The notes under the pieces are model-generated. The model saw only the letters and a program-made list of their open reading frames with translations, had not been told where the DNA came from and ran no database searches. A stretch of DNA of 64,000 nt from Ramlibacter sp. WS9 (GTDB lineage: Bacteria; Pseudomonadota; Gammaproteobacteria; Burkholderiales; Burkholderiaceae_C): positions 1-64,000 of the forward strand of contig NZ_RKMB01000029.1 in assembly GCF_003797765.1 (NCBI RefSeq). Reading direction: 5' to 3'. This document shows positions 53,703-63,950 of the stretch, piece by piece. The stretch's first letter is position 1, and every line of letters starts with the position of its first letter. The translations under genes were made by a program, and so were the position numbers.

Positions 53703-54755
53703 AGAAAGAGAAGAACACTCGCTGCACAACGTAAACGCCAGCTTGTGCAATGCCTGCCAACCATCCGTCGGCCAGCCGGGCGCCTTCAGGCCCTTGACGA
53801 TGCCGTCCACGAGGTGCGCAGAGTGCAGCAGGTTGTCCAGCGCCGTCGTCGTGAGCCGCGGCAGCACGCGTTCGAACAACCGCTCCTTCAGGCCCCAGAC
53901 GCGTTGCTCGCGCAAGGCCATCGGCAGCGGCCGGCCTGCGGCCATTGCGTCCTTGACGCGCTTCAAGGCGCGGATGTCTTCCGACAGCGTGTAGTGCACC
54001 AACACCTCGGCCTCACCCTCGGCTTTCAAACCGTCGAGCATGCGTTGCACCCGGCCGGCCTGGCCGGCGAGAACAGCCTCGGACAACTTGAAGACGTCAT
54101 AGCGGGCGACGTTAAGGACGGCGCTTTCCACCTGCTCGAACCCCAGCTCCCCTTCCGGATACAGCAAGCCGAGTTTCTGGATTTCCTGGTGCGCGGCCAG
54201 CAGGTTGCCCTCCACGCGGTCGGCGAAGAACTGCAGCGTGCGCTGGCCTTCGTCACCGCCCACCACGCGCTGGCCCTGCCGCGCGAGGCGCTGTGCGATC
54301 CATTGCGGCAGCACGGGACGCTCCACCGGCTCGACCTGCAGCGTCACGCCATGCGCGTCCAGCGCGCCGAACCAGGCGCCGGTGCGAGTCTGCTTGTCGA
54401 GTTTGGGCAGGAGCACCAACGTCAGCGTGCTGTCGTTGCCGGGCGAGCCCTCGGCCAACTGTTGAAGCGCCGGGCTGCCCTCCTTGCCGGGCTTGCCCGA
54501 GGGAATGCGGATCTCGACGATCTGCTTGTCGGCGAACAGGCTGAGCGAGCCGCCCGCCGCCAACACCTCGCTCCAGTCGAAGTGCGCGCCGGCGACGGTG
54601 TGCACGGTGCGCTCCGTGTAGCCCTGGCCGCGCGCAGCCGCGCGAATGGCGTCGGCCGCTTCCTGCACCAGCAGGGGCTCGTCGCCGTACACGGTGTACA
54701 GCGGGCGCAGGCCTTTTTGCAGGTGCTGGGTCAGTTGGGGGGCGGCGAGCTGCAT
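53673..54755 (-). CDS. holA: DNA polymerase III subunit delta
   Basis: This 360-residue clamp-loader delta subunit opens the beta clamp. Family segments are visible: LRPLYTVYGDEPLLVQEAADAIR, LSLFADKQIVEIRIPSGKPG, and the C-terminal helical collar with VHYTLSEDIRALKRV. The normal C-terminus ends near LHKLAFTLCSEC. The final residues and the stop are supplied by the adjacent repeat unit, so the tail is probably not native. It lies 25 bases downstream of rocD. Confidence 0.96.
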   Translation of the reverse strand: MQLAAPQLTQHLQKGLRPLYTVYGDEPLLVQEAADAIRAAARGQGYTERTVHTVAGAHFDWSEVLAAGGSLSLFADKQIVEIRIPSGKPGKEGSPALQQLAEGSPGNDSTLTLVLLPKLDKQTRTGAWFGALDAHGVTLQVEPVERPVLPQWIAQRLARQGQRVVGGDEGQRTLQFFADRVEGNLLAAHQEIQKLGLLYPEGELGFEQVESAVLNVARYDVFKLSEAVLAGQAGRVQRMLDGLKAEGEAEVLVHYTLSEDIRALKRVKDAMAAGRPLPMALREQRVWGLKERLFERVLPRLTTTALDNLLHSAHLVDGIVKGLKAPGWPTDGWQALHKLAFTLCSECSSLSPSPSGRGQG

Positions 54756-54780
54756 GCCGCCAAGTTTAAGGGGCGGCGGC

Positions 54781-56109
54781 TCAGGCGGGCAGGCGATCGC
54801 TCTGGTTCTCGGTTTCCAGCAACGCGTCGATCTTCTGCGCCAAGTTAAGCGAGGCGCCCGACATCAGGCCAAGCTCGACGCACTTCTCCAGCACCACGCG
54901 CCGGAAGATGCCGATCGCGTCCTCGATCAGGCCTTCGGTGATCGTGAGCGGCGGTGCGAAGCGGATGACGGTTTCGTGCGTGTCCTTGGACAGCACACCG
55001 CGCGCGGCGAGGCGCTCGATGATTTCCCGCCCGCTGGCGAGCTTGGGGTCGAGGTCCACGCCCACCCACAGGCCACGGCCGCGCACGTCGCGGATCAGCC
55101 CGTGGCTGTCTTGCATGACCTCACGCAGGCCGGAGATCAGCTGTTCCCCCAGGCGCGCACTGCGCTCGACGAGCTGCTCGTCCTCGATCACCTGGAGGGC
55201 TTCGAGGCCGACGGCGGCCGCCAGCGCATTGCCGCCGAAGGTCGAGCCGTGGCTACCCGGGCTGAAGACATCCATCACCTTCGCGTCGGCCAGGAAAGCA
55301 CTCACCGGCATCACGCCGCCGCCCAGCGCCTTGCCCAGGATCAGCGCGTCGGGGCGGATGCCTTCGTGCTCGAAAGCGAACAGCTTTCCGGTGCGGCCCA
55401 GGCCGGCCTGGATCTCGTCGTCGATCAGCAGGATGTTGTTCTGGATGCACCATTCGCGCAGCTGCTTGAAGAAGCCCCGCGGCGGCACGACGATGCCGGC
55501 CTCGCCCTGGATCGGTTCGATCAACACGGCGCAGGTGTTGGCCGTGGTGGCAGCGCGGACGCTGTTCATGTCGCCGAAATCGAAATGCGCGAAGCCGGGC
55601 GCGAACGGGCCGAAGCCATCACGGTAGTCGTCCTCGGTGGAGAAGCCCACGATGGTGCTGGTGCGGCCGTGGAAATTGCCGCGTGCGACCAGGATCTGCG
55701 CTTGCCCTGCGGGGATGCCCTTGACGCGGTAGCCCCAGCGGCGCGCGCACTTGATCGCCGTTTCCACGCCTTCGGCGCCCGTGGTCATCGGCAGTGCGCG
55801 ATCGAAACCGCTCATGGCGCACAGCTTTTCCAGGAACGGGCCCAGCGCGGTGCCGTGATACGCACGCGAGGTCACAGCCACTTTCTCGAGCTGGCGCTGC
55901 GCGGCGGCGACCACGCGCGGGTGAAGGTGGCCATGGCTGACGGCGGAATACGCACTCATCATGTCGATGTACTCGCGGCCCTCGACGTCCCAGACGATAC
56001 AGTCCTTGGCGTGGTCGACCACCACGGGAATGGGCGCGTAGTTGCGTGCGCCGAAGCGCGCTTCCTTGCGGATGAATTCCTGCGTCGCGGTGTGGGTCGT
56101 GCGGTCCAT
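54781..56109 (-). CDS. rocD: Ornithine--oxo-acid aminotransferase
   Basis: This 442-residue PLP enzyme is a class III aminotransferase. It converts ornithine and 2-oxoglutarate to glutamate-5-semialdehyde and glutamate. Features are FGARNYAPIPVVVDHAKDC at the start, the PLP lysine in ALILGKALGGGVMPVSAF, and LLIDDEIQAGLGRTGK before it. ATG 56109 has GGGAG nine bases upstream. It is unusual here because it separates lptE from holA. Acetylornithine aminotransferase is a less likely alternative. Confidence 0.9.
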   Translation of the reverse strand: MDRTTHTATQEFIRKEARFGARNYAPIPVVVDHAKDCIVWDVEGREYIDMMSAYSAVSHGHLHPRVVAAAQRQLEKVAVTSRAYHGTALGPFLEKLCAMSGFDRALPMTTGAEGVETAIKCARRWGYRVKGIPAGQAQILVARGNFHGRTSTIVGFSTEDDYRDGFGPFAPGFAHFDFGDMNSVRAATTANTCAVLIEPIQGEAGIVVPPRGFFKQLREWCIQNNILLIDDEIQAGLGRTGKLFAFEHEGIRPDALILGKALGGGVMPVSAFLADAKVMDVFSPGSHGSTFGGNALAAAVGLEALQVIEDEQLVERSARLGEQLISGLREVMQDSHGLIRDVRGRGLWVGVDLDPKLASGREIIERLAARGVLSKDTHETVIRFAPPLTITEGLIEDAIGIFRRVVLEKCVELGLMSGASLNLAQKIDALLETENQSDRLPA

Positions 56110-56211
56110 GGCGTTTGCTCCCGTTGATAGGAAGAGTCTAGGCCTGGGCACGCTGCGGCGGGCGCACATCGGCGCATTCGGCGCAGCGGCAACGGCAGGG
56201 AATTCGCCGTT

Positions 56212-56232
56212 TCACTTCCGAATCGGAAGTGA
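56212..56232. promoter_or_regulatory. 21-bp perfect palindrome upstream of rocD
   Basis: TCACTTCCGA (56212-56221) and TCGGAAGTGA (56223-56232) are exact complements around one central base. It lies in the 155-bp gap between the Lrp/AsnC gene and rocD, about 103 bases upstream of the rocD start. No T-run follows on the minus strand, so an operator, probably for the adjacent Lrp-type regulator, is favoured over a terminator. Confidence 0.55.
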
Positions 56233-56264
56233 CGTAGGACGAGCCTCCAGGCGCGTGCAGGCGG

Positions 56265-56738
56265 CTATGCCGCCTTGGGCAGCGGAAAGCCGGCGAATTC
56301 CTTGATGGTCTGCAGCTCGATGTTGGTGACGATCTTCTCGACGCCGAGCGACGCGTCGTCCAGCCAGGCGTTGATCAGCCGGTGGTAATGCGCGAGATTC
56401 GGGCAGGCCACGCGCACCAGGTAGTCGTAGCGCCCGCTCACGATGTAGCAGGCCACGACTTCGGGCGAGGCGGCCATCCGCTTTTCGAATCGCTGGATCA
56501 CGGCCTGGCGCTGGTCTTTCAACGCAATCTCCGCGAAGACGCAGATCTGCTCGCCCAAGGCGCTGCGGCTCACCAGTGCGCGGTAGCCTTCGATGACGCC
56601 TTCGGCTTCGAGCTTGCGCACGCGGTTGAGCGTTGCGCGGGCCGACAGGTGGATTGCCTCCGAGAGCGCCTGCACGGTGACGCGGCCGTCCTGCTGGAGC
56701 ATGTCGAGCAGCTTCAGGTCCGCGCGATCGAGCTCCAT
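56265..56738 (-). CDS. Lrp/AsnC-family transcriptional regulator
   Basis: This 157-residue protein has an N-terminal helix-turn-helix (LDRADLKLLDMLQQDGRVTV then HLSARATLNRVRKLEAEGVIEGY) and a C-terminal RAM/AsnC ligand domain. Such proteins form octamers and respond to amino acids. It starts 11 bases after the lptE stop and lies directly before rocD, so it probably regulates rocD in response to ornithine or arginine (inference). Confidence 0.94.
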   Translation of the reverse strand: MELDRADLKLLDMLQQDGRVTVQALSEAIHLSARATLNRVRKLEAEGVIEGYRALVSRSALGEQICVFAEIALKDQRQAVIQRFEKRMAASPEVVACYIVSGRYDYLVRVACPNLAHYHRLINAWLDDASLGVEKIVTNIELQTIKEFAGFPLPKAA

Positions 56739-56749
56739 GGTGCCGGGAG

Positions 56750-57250
56750 CTACAGGGTCTTGACCGCGGCCAGCCGCCGCATCAGCTGCTGCACGATGTC
56801 GGTCTGCATGTCGCGGTACAGCAGGTTCTCTTCCGCTTCCTTGGCCAGAACCGCCGATTCGCTGAAGCTGATGTCGCGCTGTTGCAGCAGCTCGGTTTCG
56901 GGGATGAGGTCCTTGCCCTGCGGCGTTCGCAGCCGAAACTTCATGCGCGTGCGCAGCTGGAATTCGCGCACCTGGCCCGACGCCGTCAGGCCGACCACGA
57001 CTTTCTCGCGTTGCTCGGACAGCACGTCCAGCACCACCTGGGCCGTGTCGCGTGGGCCTGTGGCATCGAGCACTGCAAGACCGCTGCTGTGCGCGATGGT
57101 GCGGCGCAGCTCGGCGCCCAGCGACGAGTTGCCCGGGGCCGCAACGTAGATGCTGCTGAAGACGAAGTTGGGTGCCTGGCGCAGCTGGAAGCCGCACGCG
57201 GAAAGCACCAGTGCGGAACCGACGACGGCAACGAGATTGCGCCGGTTCAT
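56750..57250 (-). CDS. lptE: LPS-assembly lipoprotein LptE
   Basis: This 166-residue outer-membrane lipoprotein plugs the LptD barrel and aids lipopolysaccharide export. The lipobox is LSAC with Cys19 (VLSACGFQLRQ), and GFQLRQAPNFVFSSIYVAAPG matches the family's opening. ATG 57250 overlaps the leuS stop by one base (TGATG). The usual next gene holA is displaced by lrp and rocD. Confidence 0.93.
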   Translation of the reverse strand: MNRRNLVAVVGSALVLSACGFQLRQAPNFVFSSIYVAAPGNSSLGAELRRTIAHSSGLAVLDATGPRDTAQVVLDVLSEQREKVVVGLTASGQVREFQLRTRMKFRLRTPQGKDLIPETELLQQRDISFSESAVLAKEAEENLLYRDMQTDIVQQLMRRLAAVKTL

Positions 57251-59877
57251 CAGATCACCACGTTCACGAGGCGGCCGGGAACCACGATCACCTTCTTGGG
57301 CGATGCGCCCGCCGCATGCGCGGCGAAGGCTTCGCTGGCGACGGCCAGCTTCTCGATCTCCTGCTTGCTGGCCGTGGCCGGCACCCGCACCGAGCCGCGG
57401 TGCTTGCCGTTGATCTGCAGCACAAGCTCGATCTCGTCCTGCTGGAGCGCTTGCTCGTCGACCTTGGGCCACGGCGCGTCCAGCAGCTCCTGGCCGAACA
57501 GCTTCGCATAGCCAAGCGAATGCCAGAGCTCCTGGGCGATGTGGGGCGTTGCCGGATGCAGCGTGCGCAGCAGGATGCCGAAGCCCTCTTCCACCGCCGC
57601 TCGGTCGCCGCCTTCGAGCGGGCGCTTGAAATCTTCCAGCGCATTGAGCAGCTTCATGGCGCCCGACACCACCGTGTTGTACTGCATGCGCTGATAGTCG
57701 TAGTCGACCTGCTTCAGCACCGAGTGGACTTCGAAGCGCAGGGCCTTCGCTTCCTTGCCCATGGTGCCGTCCGCGGCGGCCGGCTGCATGGCACCGAGCT
57801 TGTAGCCGAAGTTCCAGACGCGCCGCAGGAAGCGGAACGAGCCTTCCAGCGCGGCGTCGTTCCACTCCAGCGTGGCCTCGGGCGGCGCCGTGAACATGGT
57901 GTAGATGCGGGCCGTGTCGGCGCCGAATTTCTCGATGATGTCCTGCGGATCGACACCGTTGTTCTTGGACTTGGACATCGTGGTCCAACCCTCGTACGTC
58001 ACCGGCAGGCCGTCGGCCTTGGCCGTGGCGGAAATCACCTTGGCGTGCTCGTCGCGCACGATATCCAGTTCGTGAGCCCAGAAGTAGTGCTTGCCTGCCT
58101 TTTCGCCGGTGCGCACGAAGGCTTCGTTCAGCACCATGCCCTGCGTCAGCAGCTTCATGAACGGCTCGTCGGCCTTCACGAGGCCCATGTCGCGCATCAC
58201 CTTGGTCCAGAAGCGCGCATACAGCAGGTGCAGGATGGCGTGCTCGATGCCGCCGATGTACTGGTCCATCGGCATCCAGTACGCGGTGCCCGAGGCGACC
58301 ATCGCCAAATCGTTCTTCGGGTCGCAGTAGCGCATGTAGTACCAGGACGAATCCACGAACGTGTCCATGGTGTCGGTCTCGCGGCGCGCCGGCTTGCCGC
58401 AGATCGGGCACTCGCAGGCCAGGAAATCCTCGCGCTTGTTCAGCGGATTGCCCGAACCGTCCGGCACGCAATCCTGCGGCAGTACAACCGGCAGATCCTT
58501 CTCGGGCACCGGCACCGCACCGTGCTCTTCGCAATGGATGATGGGGATGGGCGTGCCCCAGTAGCGCTGGCGGCTGATGCCCCAGTCGCGCAAGCGCCAG
58601 GTCGTCTTCTTCTCGCCCAGGCCCTTTTGCTCGACGGCGTGAGCCACTGCATTGACGGCGTCCTTGTACGAGAAGCCGCTGAAGATGTCGGAGTTGATGG
58701 TGACGCCGCGCTCCTTGTCGCCGTACCAGTCGTGCCACTGCTTGTAGTCGTAGTGCTCGCCGTCCACGTGCACCACCTGCATGATCGGCAGGTTGTACTT
58801 CAGCGCGAACGCGAAGTCGCGCTCGTCGTGGCCGGGCACGCCCATCACGGCGCCGTCGCCGTAGCTCATGAGCACGTAGTTGCCGACCCACACGTCGATC
58901 GGCTCGCCGGTGATGGGGTGGAACACCACGAGGCCCGTGGGCATGCCTTCCTTCTCGCGCAGCGCGAGTTCGGCTTCGGTCGTGCCGCCCTTCTTGCACT
59001 CCTCGATGAAGGCGGCCAGGCGCTGGTTGGTCCGCGCGGCATGGGCCGCCAGCGGATGCTCCGGTGCCACGGCGCAGAACGTCACGCCCATGATGGTGTC
59101 GGCCCGCGTGGTGAAGACGTACATGCGGCCGTCGCCGATCAGCTCGCCGTGCCAGTCGCGGATGGCGTGGGTGAAGGCGAAGCGCACGCCCTCGCTCTTG
59201 CCGATCCAGTTTTCCTGCATCAGCTTCACGCGTTCGGGCCAGCCCGGCAGCTTGTTCTGCACGTGGTCCAGCAACTCCTCGGCGTACTCCGTGATCTTCA
59301 GGTAGTAGCCGGGAATCTCGCGCTTTTCGACCGGGGCGCCGGTGCGCCAGCCCTTGCCGTCGATCACCTGCTCGTTGGCCAGCACGGTCTGGTCGACCGG
59401 GTCCCAGTTGACGACCTGGGTCTTGCGGTAAGCAATGCCCTTGTCCAGCATCTTGAGGAACAGCCACTGGTTCCACTTGTAGTATTCCGGATCGCAGGTG
59501 GCCACCTCGCGCGACCAGTCGATGGCCAAGCCCATCGCCTGCATCTGCTTCTTCATGTAGGCGATGTTGTCGTAGGTCCACTTCGCGGGCGGCACCTTGT
59601 TCTTCATCGCCGCGTTCTCGGCCGGCAGGCCGAAGGCGTCCCATCCCATCGGCATCAGCACGTTGTAGCCGTTCATGCGCAGGTAGCGCGTGAGCATGTC
59701 GTTGATCGTGTAGTTGCGCACATGGCCCATGTGCAGCTTGCCGCTGGGGTAAGGCAGCATCGAGCAGGCGTAGAACTTCTTCTTGCTCGGGTCTTCGGTC
59801 ACGCGGTAGGCGTCGCGCGCGGTCCAGTGGGCCTGCGCGGCGCGTTCTACCTCGGATGGGTTGTATTTTTCTTGCAT
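57250..59877 (-). CDS. leuS: Leucyl-tRNA synthetase
   Basis: This 875-residue class I aminoacyl-tRNA synthetase has the HIGH-type motif in [15 protein letters not shown], the KMSKS-type motif in [12 protein letters not shown], an editing (CP1) domain with [12 protein letters not shown], and a leucine-specific zinc-like segment with cysteines ([12 protein letters not shown]). Length is standard. It sits 58 bases after exbD on the minus strand. Confidence 0.98.
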   Translation of the reverse strand: MQEKYNPSEVERAAQAHWTARDAYRVTEDPSKKKFYACSMLPYPSGKLHMGHVRNYTINDMLTRYLRMNGYNVLMPMGWDAFGLPAENAAMKNKVPPAKWTYDNIAYMKKQMQAMGLAIDWSREVATCDPEYYKWNQWLFLKMLDKGIAYRKTQVVNWDPVDQTVLANEQVIDGKGWRTGAPVEKREIPGYYLKITEYAEELLDHVQNKLPGWPERVKLMQENWIGKSEGVRFAFTHAIRDWHGELIGDGRMYVFTTRADTIMGVTFCAVAPEHPLAAHAARTNQRLAAFIEECKKGGTTEAELALREKEGMPTGLVVFHPITGEPIDVWVGNYVLMSYGDGAVMGVPGHDERDFAFALKYNLPIMQVVHVDGEHYDYKQWHDWYGDKERGVTINSDIFSGFSYKDAVNAVAHAVEQKGLGEKKTTWRLRDWGISRQRYWGTPIPIIHCEEHGAVPVPEKDLPVVLPQDCVPDGSGNPLNKREDFLACECPICGKPARRETDTMDTFVDSSWYYMRYCDPKNDLAMVASGTAYWMPMDQYIGGIEHAILHLLYARFWTKVMRDMGLVKADEPFMKLLTQGMVLNEAFVRTGEKAGKHYFWAHELDIVRDEHAKVISATAKADGLPVTYEGWTTMSKSKNNGVDPQDIIEKFGADTARIYTMFTAPPEATLEWNDAALEGSFRFLRRVWNFGYKLGAMQPAAADGTMGKEAKALRFEVHSVLKQVDYDYQRMQYNTVVSGAMKLLNALEDFKRPLEGGDRAAVEEGFGILLRTLHPATPHIAQELWHSLGYAKLFGQELLDAPWPKVDEQALQQDEIELVLQINGKHRGSVRVPATASKQEIEKLAVASEAFAAHAAGASPKKVIVVPGRLVNVVI

Positions 59878-59935
59878 AAAGGGATGGCGGGACGAAAAAG
59901 CCCCGCAACAGGCGATTTTAGGGGCGAGCGCCCGC

Positions 59936-60361
59936 TTAACGCGCGGGTGCCGGCGGTTCGGCGACGAAACCGATCCGGTTCAGCCCCGCCTTCTGGGCTG
60001 CGCCCATTACTTCGACCACCCGCCCGTACGGAACAGACTGGTCCGCGCGCAGCTGCACTTCCATGTCCGGGTTCTGGCGAGCCGCCTCGGCCAGGCGTTC
60101 GGCCAGCCGCTCGGGGGCTGTCGGCCTGTCGTCGACGAAGGTCAGCCCCGCCTTGTCCAGGGCGACGGTGATGAACTTCGGCGCGTCGTTGGGCTTGGCG
60201 GCATCGGTGCGGGGCAGGTCGAGCCGGATCGAGCTGGCCAGCAGCGGCGCCGTGATGATGAAGATCACCACCAGCACCAGCATGACGTCGACCAGCGGCG
60301 TCATGTTGATGTCGCTCATGGGCTGGGGGCCGGGGGTGCGTTCGAGGCGTCCAAAGGCCAT
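59936..60361 (-). CDS. exbD: Biopolymer transport protein ExbD/TolR
   Basis: This 141-residue protein has one N-terminal membrane helix containing the proton-accepting aspartate ([21 protein letters not shown]) and a periplasmic domain ([19 protein letters not shown]). With ExbB it forms a proton-driven motor for TonB- or Tol-type work at the outer membrane. No tonB is adjacent. It starts four bases after the exbB stop. Confidence 0.92.
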   Translation of the reverse strand: MAFGRLERTPGPQPMSDINMTPLVDVMLVLVVIFIITAPLLASSIRLDLPRTDAAKPNDAPKFITVALDKAGLTFVDDRPTAPERLAERLAEAARQNPDMEVQLRADQSVPYGRVVEVMGAAQKAGLNRIGFVAEPPAPAR

Positions 60362-60365
60362 CCGT

Positions 60366-61013
60366 TCACCCCTGACTGTTATGGGTCAGCAGTTCGCGCA
60401 GGTCGCGCGCGAAGCCTTCCAGGTCGGCTTCGACGCGGCCGATCAGGCGTCCGAAAATGTTGTACCCCAGCACGGCGGGGATGGCGACCGCCAAACCTGC
60501 GGCCGTCATGATCAGCGCCTCGCCCACCGGCCCGGCCACCTTGTCGATGGTGATCTGGCCTGCTGTCGCGATGCCCGTGAGTGCGTGGTAGATGCCCCAG
60601 ACCGTGCCCAGCAGGCCCACGAACGGGGCAGTGGAACCCACCGTTGCCAGCAGGACCTGCCCAAATTGCAGCTTGTCGATAACCAGGTGCAATGCGTCCC
60701 GCAGTACCCGCGTGAGCTGCTGCGAGCGGTCTCCCGCCGCAGCCAGGGAACCGGCAGCGCTGACCTGCGTGGCGGCGATGAGCGGCAGCACCAGAGCTTC
60801 GCGGTCGAAGCCCGAGACCTTTTGCCGCGCTTCCTCGACATTGGGCGATTGCCAGAAGGCTGCCGTGCTGCGTCCGACATCGCGGCTGGCCCGGCGCAAC
60901 AGCCAGGCTTTCCAGAGAATCACGACCCAGCTGGCCACCGACATCGCCAAAAGCAAAGCGGTCACCAGCTTGATGACCGCGTCCCCCTGGTTGAAGAGCT
61001 CCAGCAGGCTCAT
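60366..61013 (-). CDS. exbB: MotA/TolQ/ExbB proton channel family protein
   Basis: This 215-residue membrane protein has three helices. The C-terminal pair carries the conserved TolQ/ExbB region (VGSTAPFVGLLGTVWGIYHALTGIA and GEALIMTAAGLAVAIPAVLGYN). It is the stator partner of the ExbD-like protein encoded next. It starts seven bases after the dapB stop, in the conserved bamE-dapB-exbB-exbD-leuS order. Confidence 0.93.
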   Translation of the reverse strand: MSLLELFNQGDAVIKLVTALLLAMSVASWVVILWKAWLLRRASRDVGRSTAAFWQSPNVEEARQKVSGFDREALVLPLIAATQVSAAGSLAAAGDRSQQLTRVLRDALHLVIDKLQFGQVLLATVGSTAPFVGLLGTVWGIYHALTGIATAGQITIDKVAGPVGEALIMTAAGLAVAIPAVLGYNIFGRLIGRVEADLEGFARDLRELLTHNSQG

Positions 61014-61020
61014 CCGGGGC

Positions 61021-61821
61021 TCATCGGAGATTCAGGACGTCGAACATGTCGAAGAGGCCGCTCTTCTTGCCGGCCAGGAAACGCACGGCGCGCAAGCTGC
61101 CTTCGGCGTAGGTGGAGCGGCTGGCGGACTTGTGCGTGATCTCGATGCGCTCGCCCGTTCCGGCAAACAGCACCGTGTGGTCGCCGACGATGTCGCCGCC
61201 GCGGATCGCGGTGAAGCCGATGGTGGACGGATCGCGCTCACCGGTCACACCCTCGCGTGCGTAGACCGCGCATTCCTTCAGGTCGCGGCCGATCGCCTGC
61301 GCAATCACTTCGCCCATCTTGAGCGCGGTGCCCGAAGGTGCATCCACCTTGTGGCGATGGTGCGCTTCGATGATTTCGATGTCGTAGCCGGTGGACAGGG
61401 CCTTGGCCGCCATCTCGATCAGCTTCATGGTGACGTTGACACCCACGCTCATGTTGGGTGCCAGCATGATGGCGATGTCGCGCGCGGCGTCGGCGATCTG
61501 CGCCTTGTGGTCTTCGGTGAAGCCCGTGGTGCCGATCACGGCGTTGACGCCCAGCTCGCGGCAGACCTTCAGGTGGGCGAGCGTGCCTTCGGGACGGGTG
61601 AAGTCGATCAGCACCTGCGCGTTGGCCAGCGCAGCCCGCATGTCGGCGGAAACCGGCACACCGCTCGCGAGGCCGAGGAACGCGGCGGCATCGTTGCCGA
61701 TGGCGGGGCTGGAAGCGATGTCCAGCGCGCCGGCGAGTTGGCAATCCCCCGACGCGCGGATGGCCTCGATGAGCATGTGGCCCATACGCCCGCTGGCGCC
61801 GGCGACGGCGACCTTGTGCAT
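61021..61821 (-). CDS. dapB: 4-hydroxy-tetrahydrodipicolinate reductase
   Basis: This 266-residue enzyme of lysine and diaminopimelate synthesis has the NAD(P)H motif [18 protein letters not shown] at the N-terminus and the catalytic segment [20 protein letters not shown] chose ATG 61821, which has AGGGG upstream and gives the usual N-terminus. An in-frame ATG at 61854 would add 11 residues. It follows bamE. Confidence 0.96.
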   Translation of the reverse strand: MHKVAVAGASGRMGHMLIEAIRASGDCQLAGALDIASSPAIGNDAAAFLGLASGVPVSADMRAALANAQVLIDFTRPEGTLAHLKVCRELGVNAVIGTTGFTEDHKAQIADAARDIAIMLAPNMSVGVNVTMKLIEMAAKALSTGYDIEIIEAHHRHKVDAPSGTALKMGEVIAQAIGRDLKECAVYAREGVTGERDPSTIGFTAIRGGDIVGDHTVLFAGTGERIEITHKSASRSTYAEGSLRAVRFLAGKKSGLFDMFDVLNLR

Positions 61822-61868
61822 GGCTTGCCCCTGGGGTTGCGCTTTCTCGGCCATGAAGGAACCCCCGA

Positions 61869-62426
61869 TCAGCGGGTGGGCGCTTCGAGCGGCGGGTAGC
61901 TCGTCGCGGGCGGCGGCTCGGCGGGTGCCGGCGCGGGCGCCGGTGCCGCGGCCGGTCGGCCGGCGTTGAACTGCTGCAGCTTGTCTTCGCTGGCTTCCAG
62001 CGGCGGCACCTTGGCGTTCTTGTGCTTGCTGCCCAGGGTGGCGACGAACTCGGCTTCGGACGGCATCTCGTCGCCCTCGGCGCGCTCCATCACCCCGCCC
62101 TTGAAGTGCACGGCCAGCTTGCGCTCCTGCGCGGGCACGCCCTGGCGCTTGAGCGTGAAGACGTAGTCCCAGCGCTCGTTGTGGAAGATGCTGGTGACCA
62201 GCGGCGTGCCCAGGATGTCGCGCACCTGCTGGCGCGTCATGCCGGGCTTGACGGCCTCAGCTTGTTCCTTGGAGACGAAATTGCCCTGAACCACCTCGAC
62301 CTTGTACGGCGTGACGATGCCGGCGAGGCGTTGGCTGGCGTTGTCGAAACTGCCGCAGCCGGCCGCGAATGCGCCCGCCGAGAGGGCCAGTGCGAGGCGT
62401 GTTGCGCGAGGGGGAAATGCAGGCAT
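61869..62426 (-). CDS. bamE: Outer membrane assembly lipoprotein BamE (OmlA/SmpA)
   Basis: This 185-residue lipoprotein of the outer-membrane beta-barrel assembly machine has a signal peptide and lipobox AAGC ([18 protein letters not shown]). The BamE core follows ([19 protein letters not shown], then [23 protein letters not shown]). The last 30 residues form an Ala/Pro-rich tail that is longer than in enteric BamE. It is divergent from fur across 70 bp, an arrangement widely conserved in proteobacteria. Confidence 0.95.
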   Translation of the reverse strand: MPAFPPRATRLALALSAGAFAAGCGSFDNASQRLAGIVTPYKVEVVQGNFVSKEQAEAVKPGMTRQQVRDILGTPLVTSIFHNERWDYVFTLKRQGVPAQERKLAVHFKGGVMERAEGDEMPSEAEFVATLGSKHKNAKVPPLEASEDKLQQFNAGRPAAAPAPAPAPAEPPPATSYPPLEAPTR

Positions 62427-62496
62427 GGGTAAACCGCAAGCGATATGATCGAACGATTGTAGCGGCTGCCCCGTGCCGGCCAGCCTGGGGACACAC

Positions 62497-62952
62497 ATGG
62501 CCAACATCGACGAACTCAAGAGCACCGGCCTGAAAGCCACCCTGCCGCGGCTGAAGATCCTGGACGTGTTCCAGAAGGGCCAGCAGCGCCACATGACCGC
62601 CGAGGACGTTTTCCGCGTCCTGCTCGAAGAGCGTTCCGACATCGGCCTGGCTACGGTGTACCGCGTGCTCACGCAATTCGAGCAGGCGGGCATCCTCACG
62701 CGCAGCCACTTCGAAAGCGGCAAGTCCGTCTACGAACTCAACGAGGGCACGCACCACGACCACCTGGTGTGCCTGGATTGCGGCCGGGTGGAAGAGTTCT
62801 ACGACGCGCAGATCGAGGAACGCCAGCACGCGGTCGCCAAGACCAAGGGCTTCGTCATCGCCGAACATGCGCTGAGCCTGTACGCGCACTGCAGCAAGGA
62901 CCCCTGTCCGAACCGTCCGCCGCCGCACCCGAATGGGCATCGGCAGGGATAA
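62497..62952 (+). CDS. fur: Ferric uptake regulator Fur
   Basis: This 151-residue metal-dependent repressor starts [21 protein letters not shown]. The winged helix includes [20 protein letters not shown]. The dimerisation domain has metal ligands in the [11 protein letters not shown] stretch, and a further cysteine pair lies near the end (CSKDPC). ATG 62497 is preceded by GGGG. With Fe2+ it represses iron-uptake genes. It is divergent from bamE. Confidence 0.97.
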   Translation: MANIDELKSTGLKATLPRLKILDVFQKGQQRHMTAEDVFRVLLEERSDIGLATVYRVLTQFEQAGILTRSHFESGKSVYELNEGTHHDHLVCLDCGRVEEFYDAQIEERQHAVAKTKGFVIAEHALSLYAHCSKDPCPNRPPPHPNGHRQG

Positions 62953-62956
62953 GGGC

Positions 62957-62986
62957 TGGATCCCGGGTCAAGCCCGGGATGACACC
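62957..62986. repeat. Dispersed hairpin repeat, copy 2
   Basis: An eight-base stem (ATCCCGGG/CCCGGGAT) with loop TCAAG lies between the convergent fur and hprK genes. Flanks TGGAT and ATGACA are shared with copy 1 at 41868-41897. It probably serves as a bidirectional terminator as well. Confidence 0.5.
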
Positions 62987-62999
62987 CGCTTCGCAGGTG

Positions 63000-63950
63000 T
63001 CACTTGTCCTGCTCCATCGCGCGCCGGTGGCGCTCGACGAACTCCTGATACGTGTCCACGCCGCGCAGCTGCAGGATGGTGTTGCGCACCGCGGCTTCCA
63101 CCAGCACGGCGATGTTTCGGCCGGCCACCACCTGGATCACCGCCTTGCGAACCGGCACGCCCAGCACGTCCTGTGTGAGCGGCTCGTAGGGCAGGCGCTC
63201 GTACTCGCGCTCCAGCGTCTCGCGGCGCACCAGGTGAACGATGAGCTTGAGGCGCATCTTCCGCCTCACCGCCGTCTCGCCGAAGATCGCGCGGATGTCG
63301 AGCAGGCCGATGCCGCGCACTTCCAGCAGGTTCTGCAGCAGCTCGGGGCAGCGCCCTTCGATGGTGGTCTGGTTGATGCGAAAGAGGTCGACCGCGTCGT
63401 CGGCCACCAGGCCATTGCCGCGCGAGATGAGCTCCAGGCCCAGCTCGCTTTTGCCCAAGCCGGATTCGCCGGTGATCATCACGCCCAGGCCCAGGATGTC
63501 CATGAACACGCCGTGCATCGAGGTGCGCTCGGCGAAGTGCTTGGACAGGTAGGCGCGCAGCACGTCAATGACGAAGGCCGATGGCTCGTGGGTCGCGAAC
63601 ATCGGGATCTGCGCGCGTTCGCACATCGAGAGCAGCGCGTCCGGAGCGACCTGGTTGTCAGTGAGCACCAGCACCGGCGGCTCCAGCGTCACGATGCGGG
63701 AGATGCGGCGGGCGCAGTCCTCCGCGGTGGCGTTGGTGAGGTAGGCGATCTCGCGCTCGCCCAGGATCTGGACGCGATACGGATGGATGTAGTTGAGGTA
63801 GCCGACCAGGTCCGCGCCCGACCGGGCCGCGCGCACCGCGATCTCGTCGAAGCGCCGCTCGGAGGCACCGAGGCCGGCGACCCATTCCCACTTGAGCTGG
63901 GCCCGGTGGTCTTCGAAGAGGACGTCGGCGCTGACGACGGTGGGCTTCAA
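63000..63950 (-). CDS. hprK: HPr kinase/phosphorylase
   Basis: This protein of about 316 residues phosphorylates HPr on serine. The N-terminal domain begins [20 protein letters not shown]. The kinase domain has Walker [15 protein letters not shown] and the HprK signature [17 protein letters not shown]. The start appears to be TTG 63950, since the family N-terminus begins exactly there, though the frame stays open to the window edge. In many proteobacteria ptsN precedes it. The remaining 50 bases are too short to confirm that. One frame ends with TGA at 63972-63970. Confidence 0.94.
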   Translation of the reverse strand: MKPTVVSADVLFEDHRAQLKWEWVAGLGASERRFDEIAVRAARSGADLVGYLNYIHPYRVQILGEREIAYLTNATAEDCARRISRIVTLEPPVLVLTDNQVAPDALLSMCERAQIPMFATHEPSAFVIDVLRAYLSKHFAERTSMHGVFMDILGLGVMITGESGLGKSELGLELISRGNGLVADDAVDLFRINQTTIEGRCPELLQNLLEVRGIGLLDIRAIFGETAVRRKMRLKLIVHLVRRETLEREYERLPYEPLTQDVLGVPVRKAVIQVVAGRNIAVLVEAAVRNTILQLRGVDTYQEFVERHRRAMEQDK

